Positions 1 to 7,429 of a DNA stretch of 39,797 nt are shown here, piece after piece; position 1 is the first letter of the stretch, and each line of letters begins with the position of its first letter. Source of the DNA: Nonomuraea corallina (GTDB taxonomy: Bacteria > Actinomycetota > Actinomycetes > Streptosporangiales > Streptosporangiaceae). The DNA is taken from NCBI RefSeq assembly GCF_027620315.1, contig NZ_JAPNNL010000051.1, positions 1 to 39,797 on the forward strand. The letters are read 5' to 3'. The translations under genes were made by a program, and so were the position numbers. The notes beneath the pieces were generated by a model, which was given only the letters and a program-made list of their open reading frames with translations, was not told the DNA's origin and did not search any database.

Positions 1-1339
1 GGCCACCGCCGCCTACCCCGCCTGGACGGCCTGGACCTCCTACACCGCCGGCACCCGTGTCACCCACAACGGCGTCGACTACGAGTGCGTCCAGAGCCAC
101 ACCTCCCAGCCCGGCTGGGAGCCCCCGGCCGTGCCCGCCCTGTGGAAGCAGGTCAGCGGCGGCAGCGGCGACACCCAGGCGCCCTCCGTGCCGGGCAACC
201 TGCGCTCGACCGGCGTCACCTCCAGCAGCGTCTCGCTCGCCTGGAACGCCGCCACCGACAACGTCGGCGTCACCGGCTACCAAGTCTACCGGGGCGGCGC
301 CCTGGTGACGACCGTCAGCGGCACCTCGTACACCGACACCGGCCGCGCGGCGGACACCAGCTACACCTACACCGTCAGGGCCCGCGACGCCGCCGGCAAC
401 CTGTCCGGCCACAGCGCCTCCGTCACCGCCCGCACCTCCCAGGGCGGCGGCCCCGACCCCGACCCGGGCCGGATGCCCGGCGCCCCCTACCTCTGGATGG
501 GCTGGGGCAGCCCGCCCGACCCCGGCGTCGTCATGGACGCGACCGGCGTCAGGTCGTTCACCATGGCGTTCATCCTGTCCAGCGGCGGCTGCACCCCGGC
601 CTGGGACGGCCAGCGCCCCCTCACCGGCGGCGCCGACCAGCAGGCGATCAACAGGATCAAGTCCAAGGGCGGCAGCGTCCAGATCTCCTTCGGCGGCTGG
701 CAGGGCAACAAGCTCGGCCCGAACTGCTCCACCCCGCAGGCCTTCGCCGGAGCCGTGCAGCAGGTCATCAACGCGGTCGGCCCGGCCGTGGTCGACTTCG
801 ACATCGAGAACACCGACGAGTTCGAGAACTACACCGTGCAGGACCGCATCCTGAACGGACTCAAGATCGTCAAGCAGAACAACCCGAACGTCAAGGTCGT
901 CGTCACCTTCGGCACCTCCAGGACCGGCCCCAACGCGCACGGCGTCCGCCTGATCAACCAGGCCAGGGCCCTGAACGTGCCGATCGACAACTTCACCATC
1001 ATGCCGTTCGACTTCGGCAGCGCGAACATCTACCAGGACACCGTCAACGCCGCCGAGGGCCTGAAGAACGCCCTCAAGAACGCCTACGGCTACACCGACG
1101 CCCAGGCGTACGCCCGCATGGGCATCTCCGGCATGAACGGCCTGTCCGACCAGCAGGAGCTGACCACCCCGCAGACGTGGACGCAGATCCGCGACTGGGC
1201 CAGGTCCAAGGGCCTCAACCGGCTCGCGTACTGGGGCGTCAACCGGGACCGCCCGTGCCCGGGCGGCGGCGTGGTCTCCCACTGCAGCGGCATCGCCCAG
1301 GCCGAGTGGGAGTTCACCCGCATCACCGCGGGCTTCTGA
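1..1339 (+). CDS. Secreted GH18 chitinase, 5'-truncated (CBM5/12 - FN3 - GH18)
   Basis: The frame is open from base 2 and enters inside a chitin-binding module of the CBM5/12 type (WTAWTSYTAGTRV, then YECVQSHTSQPGWEP), so the start and signal peptide lie outside the window. A fibronectin type III domain follows (about 170-440), then a Gly/Pro linker and a GH18 catalytic barrel (about 480-1336). The barrel shows SFGGW on strand 3 and the active-site strand VVDFDIE; the glutamate codon at 806-808 is the expected acid/base. The usual first Asp of the DxxDxDxE motif is Ala here. By family it hydrolyses beta-1,4-linked GlcNAc in chitin outside the cell. The FN3 domain is clearly paralogous to the two FN3 domains of the second chitinase at 10830-12788. 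Function is confident; exact subfamily and specificity are not. Confidence 0.93.
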   Translation, partial: ATAAYPAWTAWTSYTAGTRVTHNGVDYECVQSHTSQPGWEPPAVPALWKQVSGGSGDTQAPSVPGNLRSTGVTSSSVSLAWNAATDNVGVTGYQVYRGGALVTTVSGTSYTDTGRAADTSYTYTVRARDAAGNLSGHSASVTARTSQGGGPDPDPGRMPGAPYLWMGWGSPPDPGVVMDATGVRSFTMAFILSSGGCTPAWDGQRPLTGGADQQAINRIKSKGGSVQISFGGWQGNKLGPNCSTPQAFAGAVQQVINAVGPAVVDFDIENTDEFENYTVQDRILNGLKIVKQNNPNVKVVVTFGTSRTGPNAHGVRLINQARALNVPIDNFTIMPFDFGSANIYQDTVNAAEGLKNALKNAYGYTDAQAYARMGISGMNGLSDQQELTTPQTWTQIRDWARSKGLNRLAYWGVNRDRPCPGGGVVSHCSGIAQAEWEFTRITAGF

Positions 1340-1361
1340 GGGCCTGAACCCGGGGCGGCGG

Positions 1362-1432
1362 CCCCCCCCCCCCCCCCCGCCCCCCCCCCCCCCCCCGGGG
1401 GGGGGGGGGGGGGGCCCCCCCCCCCCCCCCCC
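1362..1432. repeat. C17-G-C17-G18-C18 homopolymer tract between convergent genes
   Basis: Bases 1362-1378 are 17 C, 1379 is G, 1380-1396 are 17 C, 1397-1414 are 18 G and 1415-1432 are 18 C. The G run can pair with either flanking C run. The tract lies exactly between the stop of the chitinase (1339) and the stop of the acyl-CoA synthetase (1438), where a bidirectional terminator hairpin would be expected. Such clean runs are more typical of an unresolved hairpin or assembly/sequencing error than of genuine chromosomal sequence; I treat the composition as unreliable. Confidence 0.6.
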
Positions 1433-1437
1433 GCTCC

Positions 1438-2940
1438 TCACGTGAGCATCGCTTTCAGCCGCTCCTGGCTCACCTTCAGCGACGGCGTACGGGGCAGCGC
1501 CTCCACCGCCGTGAACCGGACCGGCACCTGGTAGGGCGTGAGCCTGCCGCGCGCCCACCGCTCCAGCTCGGCCGGGTCGAAGGCGGCGCCGTCGGCCATC
1601 TCGACGGCCGCGACCGGCACCTCGCCGAGGCGGACGTCGGGCAGGCCGACCACGGCGGCGTCGCGTACCGAGGGGTGGTCTTTGAGCACCTCGGCCACCG
1701 CGCCGGTCGACACCTTGAACCCGCCCCGGATGATCACGTCGTCGGTCCGGCCGAGTATCCACAGGAAGCCGTCCTCGTCGACCCGCGCCAGGTCGGTGGT
1801 CTCCTGCCAGCGGTCGGGGTCCGGCGACTGCGGGGTGCGCACGTCCAGCCGGCCGACCTGGCCGGGCGGCAGCGGCTCGCCGGTCTCGGGGTCGCGCACC
1901 CGCACCTCCACCCCGGGGTGCAAACGGCCCACGCTGCCGGGCTTGTCGTCGCGGTGGCGCTCCCAGTCCTGCATGGTCCACCCGGCGATCCCGCCGGCGA
2001 ACTCGGTCGCCCCGTACGTGACCAGCACGGCGACGTCGTAGGCGTCCTCGAACCGGCGCGCCAGCTCCGGCCGGAGCGGCGCGGTGCCGCACACGACGGC
2101 GCGGACCCCGGCGAACACCTCCGGGTCCACCCCGGCGTCCAGCACCATCCGCAGCGAGGTGGGCGTGAGCGCGAGCACCCGCGCGTCGTACGCGGTGACG
2201 AGCCGCACCAGGCCGTCCACCGTGAACCGCTCCAGCATCGCCACGCTCCGCCCTTCGAGCAGGTTGAGCAGGAGGCGGAACAGCCCGCTGGTGTGCAGGA
2301 TGGGCGCGACCAGGACGGCCACCCCGGAGCGGAGCCGGGGCCGCCACGGCTCGCCCGACGCGTAGTGGGCGGCGCCCGCGAAGCCGGCCGCCAGGTTGCG
2401 GTAGCCGATGGGGACGCGCTTGGGCGGGCCGGTGGTGCCGCTCGTCAGCATGCTCACCGCCACCCCCGGTTGCGCCCGCGCCGCGACCACGCCGGGTTCC
2501 AGGGCGCACGCGGTGACCACGGTGTGCGCGGCCGGCTCGTACGCGGGGACGGACAGCCCGAGCACGCCGGCCGAGCGGGCGGCCGCCCGCAGGCTCTCCG
2601 CCTCCCAGTCGGCCGGGTCGGCGACCACGGCGACCAGGTTCAGCTCGCGGACGTCCCGGGCCAGCGCCTCGGCGGGCCGTAGATGGCTGAGCGACACGAT
2701 GGCGTACCGGCCGGCCAGCGTCCCGATCACCGCGCCGACGACCCCCGGGCGGTTGCGCATCACCACGCCCACCCGCGCGCCCTCGGACGCCCCGATGGAG
2801 CGCAGCCGCTCGTCCAGCGCGCGGGCGCCCTCGGCCAGGTCTCCCCAGGAGCACCACCGGCCGTCCAGTTCCAGCGCCCGCGCGGCGGGCTCGACGCCCA
2901 GGACCGCACGCAGCCGCTCCGGCAGGTCCAGATCCGTCAT
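1438..2940 (-). CDS. Class I acyl-CoA synthetase / AMP-dependent ligase
   Basis: A 500-residue ANL-family adenylating enzyme, expected to activate a carboxylate with ATP and pass it to CoA. Visible motifs in order: the P-loop-like TSGTTGPPKR (about residue 167), YGATEFAGG (about 307), the hinge GRTDDVIIRGG (about 400) and the C-terminal lysine region PSLKVSQERLK. The chosen ATG (2940) overlaps the TGA of the upstream hydrolase as ATGA, and an AAGGA motif lies 7 bases before it, both arguing for translational coupling. A longer frame to 3093 exists but only reads through a 15-bp tandem repeat as a KDHDV-like pentapeptide series, so I reject it. Third gene of a dehydrogenase-hydrolase-ligase operon; the acid substrate cannot be read from the sequence. 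Confidence 0.88.
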   Translation of the reverse strand: MTDLDLPERLRAVLGVEPAARALELDGRWCSWGDLAEGARALDERLRSIGASEGARVGVVMRNRPGVVGAVIGTLAGRYAIVSLSHLRPAEALARDVRELNLVAVVADPADWEAESLRAAARSAGVLGLSVPAYEPAAHTVVTACALEPGVVAARAQPGVAVSMLTSGTTGPPKRVPIGYRNLAAGFAGAAHYASGEPWRPRLRSGVAVLVAPILHTSGLFRLLLNLLEGRSVAMLERFTVDGLVRLVTAYDARVLALTPTSLRMVLDAGVDPEVFAGVRAVVCGTAPLRPELARRFEDAYDVAVLVTYGATEFAGGIAGWTMQDWERHRDDKPGSVGRLHPGVEVRVRDPETGEPLPPGQVGRLDVRTPQSPDPDRWQETTDLARVDEDGFLWILGRTDDVIIRGGFKVSTGAVAEVLKDHPSVRDAAVVGLPDVRLGEVPVAAVEMADGAAFDPAELERWARGRLTPYQVPVRFTAVEALPRTPSLKVSQERLKAMLT

Positions 2941-3935
2941 GTCGCGGTCCTTGAGGTCGTGGTCCTTGATGTCGCGTTCCCGGATGTCGTGTTCCCGGAT
3001 GTCGTGGTCCTTGACGTCGTGGTCCTGGACGTCGTGGTCCTTGACGTCGTGGTCCTTGAAGTAGGCGCCCGTCCTCTCATCGCCGGCCCCCAAGCGGCGA
3101 GCACCTCGTCCAGCGCGGCCATGAACGACAGCGGCTGGTCGAGCATGACGTGGTGGCCGCAGTCGGCGATCTCGACGACGGGCAGCGAGCAGCCCAGGCG
3201 CCGGTGCATGGCGTCCGTCATCTCCGGCGGCGGCAGCCCGTCACGGGCCCGCACGAGCGCGACCGGGCAGGCGGGCGGGACCAGCTCGGCCATCGCCAGC
3301 TCCGCCTGGCCGAACAGAAGAGGGTCGAACTTCCAGGTCCAGCCGCCCTCGACGGCCCGGACCGAGGTCTCGGCGAGGTGCTCGACGATGAACCGGTGCG
3401 CCCGCCCCGCCTCGGGGATCGGATGGAAGCGGGCCACCGCCTCCTCCCTGGTCGGGTAGAGGCGCGGGCGGCTCAGCGCCCGCTGCCGCCGCCGCACGTG
3501 CTCCGGCGTGTCCGCCTCGTCGCGCAGGATCGAGTCGACGCACACCACCCCGGCCAGCCGCTCCCCGTACGAGAGAGCCGCGCGCAGGCAGACCAGCCCG
3601 CCCATGCTGTGCCCGACCAGCACCGGCGGCCCGTCCAGGCCGGCGTCGGCCGCGGCCGCGAGCACCTGCCCGGCCCAGGAGGCGTGGCTGTAGCGCGGGG
3701 CGTGGCCGCTGTCGCCGTGTCCGGCCAGGTCCGGGGCGACGATCCGGTGGTGGGCGGCGTAGTGCGGCGCGATGTGGTCCCACCACCGGCCGTGGGCGGC
3801 GCCGCCGTGCACGAGGACGAGGCCGGGCCGGCCGGCGGGGCCCCAGGCGCGGTAGCGGATCGGCACCCCGTCGACGATCACCTCGCCGGTGTCGGCGGGG
3901 ACGGCGAGCGCGTCGGTGAACCAGGAGGGGGCCAT
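2937..3935 (-). CDS. Alpha/beta-fold hydrolase with repeat-derived C-terminal tail
   Basis: A 332-residue alpha/beta hydrolase. HGG at 43-45 forms the oxyanion region, GHSMG holds the nucleophile Ser110, an Asp around 229-232 (RARDG) is a possible acid, and CGHH (259-262) contains the catalytic His. The body ends near residue 289; residues 292-332 are a low-complexity Ser-Arg-Thr tail made by the 15-bp tandem repeat, which is not part of the fold. The ATG at 3935 lies two bases after the stop of the dehydrogenase, and the TGA overlaps the synthetase ATG, so the three genes are one transcription unit. Likely an esterase, lactonase or C-C hydrolase; substrate unknown. Confidence 0.9.
   Translation of the reverse strand: MAPSWFTDALAVPADTGEVIVDGVPIRYRAWGPAGRPGLVLVHGGAAHGRWWDHIAPHYAAHHRIVAPDLAGHGDSGHAPRYSHASWAGQVLAAAADAGLDGPPVLVGHSMGGLVCLRAALSYGERLAGVVCVDSILRDEADTPEHVRRRQRALSRPRLYPTREEAVARFHPIPEAGRAHRFIVEHLAETSVRAVEGGWTWKFDPLLFGQAELAMAELVPPACPVALVRARDGLPPPEMTDAMHRRLGCSLPVVEIADCGHHVMLDQPLSFMAALDEVLAAWGPAMRGRAPTSRTTTSRTTTSRTTTSRTTTSGNTTSGNATSRTTTSRTAT
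2938..3057. repeat. Eight-unit 15-bp tandem repeat spanning a gene junction
   Basis: Eight consecutive 15-bp units (on the minus strand AAGGACCACGACGTC with few substitutions) fill 2938-3057. They encode the last about 40 residues of the alpha/beta hydrolase as SRTTT-type pentapeptides, and the final unit carries the AAGGA motif 7 bases before the ATG of the acyl-CoA synthetase. Two central units differ most (GGGAA in place of AAGGA/CAGGA). The unit length is a multiple of three, so copy-number change would keep the hydrolase frame intact. Confidence 0.95.
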
Positions 3936-3937
3936 GC

Positions 3938-4888
3938 TCAGTAGCCGCGCGTCAGGTCGATCGGGTGGGCCACCGGTTCGCCGCGCTCGACCCGTTCCAG
4001 GTTGCGGGCGAACAGCTCGACCACCTTCCGGCTGTAGCCGGGCGAGCTCCACGCCACGTGCGGGGTGAGGATGGCGCCGGGCGCGTCCCACAGCGGGCTG
4101 TCCTCCGGCAGGGGCTCCTTCTCGAACACGTCGAGCGCGGCGCCGCCGATCGAGCCGGCGCGCAGCCGTTCGGCCAGCGCGTGCTCGTCCACCACCTCGC
4201 CGCGCGAGACGTTGACGATGAGGCACGACGGCCGGCACCGGTCCAGCACCGCGCCGTCCAGCAGGTGGCGGGTCCGCGGGGTCGCGGGCACGGCCAGCAC
4301 GATGGCGTCGGCCCGCGCGGCCAGCTCGGCGAAGCGGGCGGCGGGATGCGTCTCGTCGAACTCGGGCACCGGCTCCGGGTGGCCGCGCACCCCGATCACG
4401 GTCATGCCCAGCGCCCCGGCTCGGCGGGCGACCTCGCGGCCGACCGGCCCCGCCCCGGCCACGAGGAGGGTCGTCCCGGACAGGATGACGGGACGGTGCC
4501 GTTCCCACACCCGCGCCCGCTGGCTGGCCAGCACCTCGGGCAGCCGCTTGGCCAGCGCGAGGAGCATGGCGAGGGCGAACTCCGCCATGGCCGGCGCGGA
4601 CAGCCCGCGGGCGCCCGCCACCTGCACGTCCGGCGGCAGCCCGTGCGCGGGGACGATGCTGTCGGCGCCCGAGCCGACGAGGTGGATCAGCCGCAGCCGG
4701 GGGGCGGCCGACCAGTCGGGCACCCGCATGCCGAGGCCCAGCACGGCTTCCACGCGGTGCAGCTCGGCGAGGAAGCTCTCCGGGGTCGGGCAGGTCACGA
4801 CCTCACGGTCCCCGAGCACGGCCTCCGCCCCCGACACGGCGTCGATGGCGAACCTGCCGTAACAGTGCACCGTGCCGATCCTGGCCAT
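3938..4888 (-). CDS. D-isomer-specific 2-hydroxyacid dehydrogenase
   Basis: 316 residues, usual family length. The Rossmann nucleotide-binding loop VAGAGPVGREV lies at 143-153; the catalytic triad is visible as Arg229 (NVSRGEVVD), Glu256 (DVFEKEPLP) and His277 (LTPHVAW). It should interconvert a 2-oxoacid and its D-2-hydroxyacid with NAD(P)H in the cytoplasm. I start at the ATG (4888), which has GAGG about six bases upstream; a TTG at 4900 in the same frame would sit on top of that motif. First gene of the operon with the hydrolase and acyl-CoA synthetase. The AT-rich stretch just upstream (4901-4930) is the only visible promoter space. Confidence 0.92.
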   Translation of the reverse strand: MARIGTVHCYGRFAIDAVSGAEAVLGDREVVTCPTPESFLAELHRVEAVLGLGMRVPDWSAAPRLRLIHLVGSGADSIVPAHGLPPDVQVAGARGLSAPAMAEFALAMLLALAKRLPEVLASQRARVWERHRPVILSGTTLLVAGAGPVGREVARRAGALGMTVIGVRGHPEPVPEFDETHPAARFAELAARADAIVLAVPATPRTRHLLDGAVLDRCRPSCLIVNVSRGEVVDEHALAERLRAGSIGGAALDVFEKEPLPEDSPLWDAPGAILTPHVAWSSPGYSRKVVELFARNLERVERGEPVAHPIDLTRGY

Positions 4889-4915
4889 GCCGCTCCTCAA
4901 AAGATTGAATCATAA

Positions 4916-4958
4916 CTATAATAAAAGAAAAGGCCCGACCCTCGGAAGAGGGTCGGGC
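4916..4958 (-). terminator. Intrinsic terminator of the anti-sigma/phosphatase operon
   Basis: Perfect 11-bp stem GCCCGACCCTC / GAGGGTCGGGC (4933-4943 with 4948-4958) closed by a GGAA tetraloop. On the minus strand it is followed by a T-rich run (CTTTTCTTTTATTAT). It sits 11 bases past the stop of the ATP-binding protein. The same AT-rich run is probably also used as promoter DNA for the dehydrogenase gene that starts at 4888. Confidence 0.9.
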
Positions 4959-4968
4959 AGCGCACCGG

Positions 4969-5364
4969 TCAGGGGCAGTTGACCTCCAGCACGACGCTGG
5001 TGCCGTCGGCGCCGCTGCGGACGTCGATCCGGCTGGCGCCGTGCCTGGCCAGCAGCAGGCCGCGGCCGTTGGCGGCGGTGGACGGCGGTGCGGGCGCCTG
5101 CTCGGCGCCGGCGGGCAGGCCGCCGCCGCGATCGGTGACCTCGCAGCGGAGCCGGCCGGGGCCCTTCCACAGGCTCAGCCGGCCGCTCCCGCCGCCGTGC
5201 CGTACGGCATTGGTGGTGATCTCGTTGACGGCGACCACGAACCGGTACAGCGCCAGCCCGGCCAGCCCTTCCTGCTCGCTGCGGCGCTCCACCTCACGGC
5301 GCAGCGCGACCAGGGAGTCCCGGTCGAAGTCCCGGCTGAGCAGCGGCTCCAGCTCGTCAGCCAT
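4969..5364 (-). CDS. Anti-sigma-factor-like ATP-binding protein (HATPase_c_2)
   Basis: 131 residues with the GHKL ATPase boxes: N-box NEITTNAVRH (Glu48, Asn52, His56), G1 box DRGGG (78-82) and G2 box GRGLLLA (100-106). This is the RsbW/SpoIIAB-like single-domain type, which in this family phosphorylates an anti-anti-sigma protein or binds a sigma factor. The ATG (5364) has GGGAGA upstream and overlaps the end of the phosphatase gene by eight bases, so the two are coupled; an in-frame TTG at 5379 is less likely. No STAS-domain partner or sigma factor is encoded nearby, so the target must lie elsewhere. Confidence 0.88.
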   Translation of the reverse strand: MADELEPLLSRDFDRDSLVALRREVERRSEQEGLAGLALYRFVVAVNEITTNAVRHGGGSGRLSLWKGPGRLRCEVTDRGGGLPAGAEQAPAPPSTAANGRGLLLARHGASRIDVRSGADGTSVVLEVNCP

Positions 5365-7210
5365 GGCCGCTCTCCCCAACGGGCAGCCGGCGCGCGGCGA
5401 GCACGCAGGTGTCGTCGTGCGGATTGGCGTCGGGGAGCTGGGTGATCACGTCGGCGACGGGCTGAGGACTGCGCTGGGCGGAGGTGCGGTCGAGGATGGA
5501 GATCACCGGGATGAGTCCTTCGCGCAGGGTCCGGTCACGCCGCTCGACCAGGCCGTCGGTGTAGAGCAGCAACAGGTCTCCCGGCTCGATCGTCATGGCG
5601 GCGGTGCCGTAGGCGGCGGTGGAGACGGCGCCGAGCAGCGGGCCGTGCGGGCGGTCCAGCTCGATGGTGCGCCCGCCCCGGGTGTGCAGCGGCGGCGGGT
5701 GCCCGGCCTGGGCCCAGCGCAGCTCGCCGGTGTCGGGCAGGTAGCGGCCCACCACGGCGGTGGCGGTGCGCGTCCCCTCGCCTCCCACGTACAGCAGGTG
5801 GTTGAGATGGGAGAGCAGCTCGGCCGGGTCGCTGGTGGTGGTGACGGCCAGCGCCGCCAGCGCGTGCCGGAGCTGGGCCATGCACGCCGCCGCGCGCACG
5901 CCGTGGCCCGCGACGTCGCCGATGGCGAGCACCACGCTGCCGTCGCCGGCGATCGCCGCGTGGTACCAGTCGCCGCCGACCCGCTGGGCCTGGACGGCGG
6001 GCAGGTAGCGGACCGCCACCCGCAGCCGAGGCAGGTCGATCGGCTCGGCCGGGATGGGCAGCACGATGTGCTGGAGCTCCGCGGCGAGCCGGTGCTCGAC
6101 CTCCAGGCTGCGCCGGTGCTCCAGCAGCTCCTCCTCGACCCTGGCCAGCTGGATGCGGGTCGTCTCGCGCGCGGTGACGTCCTGGAACACGCCGAAGACC
6201 CTGACCGGGCGGCCCCCGGAGTCGCGCACCGCGTCGGCGATCATGCGCAGGTGCTTGACCCGGGCGCCGATCCTGACCCGGTACGTGAGATCGGCGGTCC
6301 TGCCCAGGGCGAAGTCCACGGCGGCCTGCGCCCGCACCGGCACGTCCTCCGGGAGCGTGAGGGCGTCGAGCGCCTGCTGGGAGAGCGGCCCGCCGGCCGG
6401 GTCGCGCTCGTAGACCCGGTAGAGGCCGGGCGACCAGGAGATCTCGCCGGTGACCAGGTCCCACTCGCCCCACCCGAGGTTGCCCAGCCGCTCGGTCTGC
6501 GCGCTCCGAACCTCCAGCCGGGTCTCCACGTCGTGCCGCACCCAGGTGTTGATCACGCCGGGCCCCACCGACCTGACCTGCACCGAGATGGACATCTCGG
6601 CCGGCGCCCTGGGCAGGACGCTGACGTAGGGGATGGGGCCGACCTGGCGCGGCATCCCGTCGGCGACGCACCGCTCCCAGGCGTCCCACACGGGACCGCC
6701 CATGAGCGTCGGATAGACCTCGCTGACCCGCAGGCCGACGATCTCGGTGCCGCGCCGGCCGGAGATGTCCACCAGTTCGGGGCCCGCTGCCGTGAACACG
6801 TAGTCCTCGATGCGCCCGCCCGCGCCGCGCACCGGCATCAGCACGGTGTGGCTGCCGCCCAGGGCGTCGAGCACCTGCTGCGCGACGCGCGCCCAGTCGC
6901 CGCCCGCCGAGGAGGGGGCCCGCAGCGGGGGCCGCAGCGCCGAGGCGACGGCGGCGCGCAGCCGCTCGGGGCCATCCTCGGCGTCGCCCTCCAGCGCGGC
7001 CAGCACCTCGGCCGCCAGCTCGAACACCTCGCGCCCCTGGTCGGCGGCGATCCTGCGCAGGTAGGCGTGCGCCTCGGCGATCCGGCATGAGGTGCGCCCG
7101 GCCAGAATGCCGGCGGCCCGCTCCAGGGCCATCGCGTCGTCGCCGCGCGCCCGTCCCAGCCGCGCGTCCAGATCGGCCAGACGGTCGAAGTAGTTCTGGG
7201 AGGGCTCCAT
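5357..7210 (-). CDS. ANTAR-PAS-PAS-PP2C (SpoIIE/RsbU-type) phosphatase
   Basis: 617 residues. An ANTAR-like helical segment at about 26-75 (ERAAGILAGRTSCRIAEA...LRRIAADQG), PAS-type sensory domains at about 115-230 and 240-350 (the second ending FGVFQDVTARE), a short coiled coil (352-380), and a PP2C domain from about 395. Metal-binding motifs are intact: GGDW (412-415), GDVAGHG (431-437), YTDGLVE (550-556) and HDD (598-600). Expected role: dephosphorylating an anti-anti-sigma factor in response to a signal sensed by PAS. The ATP-binding antagonist kinase overlaps its 3' end. An ANTAR domain normally binds nascent RNA to prevent termination, so its fusion to a phosphatase suggests an RNA input or output; this is inferred. 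Confidence 0.9.
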   Translation of the reverse strand: MEPSQNYFDRLADLDARLGRARGDDAMALERAAGILAGRTSCRIAEAHAYLRRIAADQGREVFELAAEVLAALEGDAEDGPERLRAAVASALRPPLRAPSSAGGDWARVAQQVLDALGGSHTVLMPVRGAGGRIEDYVFTAAGPELVDISGRRGTEIVGLRVSEVYPTLMGGPVWDAWERCVADGMPRQVGPIPYVSVLPRAPAEMSISVQVRSVGPGVINTWVRHDVETRLEVRSAQTERLGNLGWGEWDLVTGEISWSPGLYRVYERDPAGGPLSQQALDALTLPEDVPVRAQAAVDFALGRTADLTYRVRIGARVKHLRMIADAVRDSGGRPVRVFGVFQDVTARETTRIQLARVEEELLEHRRSLEVEHRLAAELQHIVLPIPAEPIDLPRLRVAVRYLPAVQAQRVGGDWYHAAIAGDGSVVLAIGDVAGHGVRAAACMAQLRHALAALAVTTTSDPAELLSHLNHLLYVGGEGTRTATAVVGRYLPDTGELRWAQAGHPPPLHTRGGRTIELDRPHGPLLGAVSTAAYGTAAMTIEPGDLLLLYTDGLVERRDRTLREGLIPVISILDRTSAQRSPQPVADVITQLPDANPHDDTCVLAARRLPVGESGHG

Positions 7211-7346
7211 CGATCGTTCAGGACCGTCCTGTCACAGCCGTCCACCTCGCCGGGGCGTCCTGCCGGCCCGGGCGGATGGGGGGCTTGGTTGTTTGTCCCG
7301 GCATTGCGCTGTCTATCACCACTAGAACGGTTCCGCCAGCATATCG

Positions 7347-7379
7347 GCACTTCAGTGCTGTCGCGGAGAACACCGCGAC
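7347..7379. promoter_or_regulatory. Two small inverted repeats in the MFS gene leader
   Basis: In the 219-base divergent spacer, GCACT-TC-AGTGC (7347-7358) and GTCGCGG-N6-CCGCGAC (7360-7379) lie about 50-80 bases before the MFS ATG. They could be a regulator site or an mRNA hairpin; no regulator gene adjoins. The rest of 7211-7429 shows nothing I can identify. Confidence 0.3.
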
Positions 7380-7429
7380 GACTTGTAGCATGACACGCCG
7401 AACCCAGATCCACCTCCCTTGGAGTGCCG

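Noticed and set aside
2938..3057. CRISPR-like array
   Set aside because: Units are contiguous 15-mers without spacers and lie in coding sequence; the FN3 repeats at 11956-12525 are likewise protein-domain repeats.
2941..3093. N-terminal extension of the acyl-CoA synthetase with KDHDV-type repeats
   Set aside because: The extension is only the 15-bp repeat read in another frame; the ATG at 2940 has an RBS and overlaps the hydrolase stop as ATGA.
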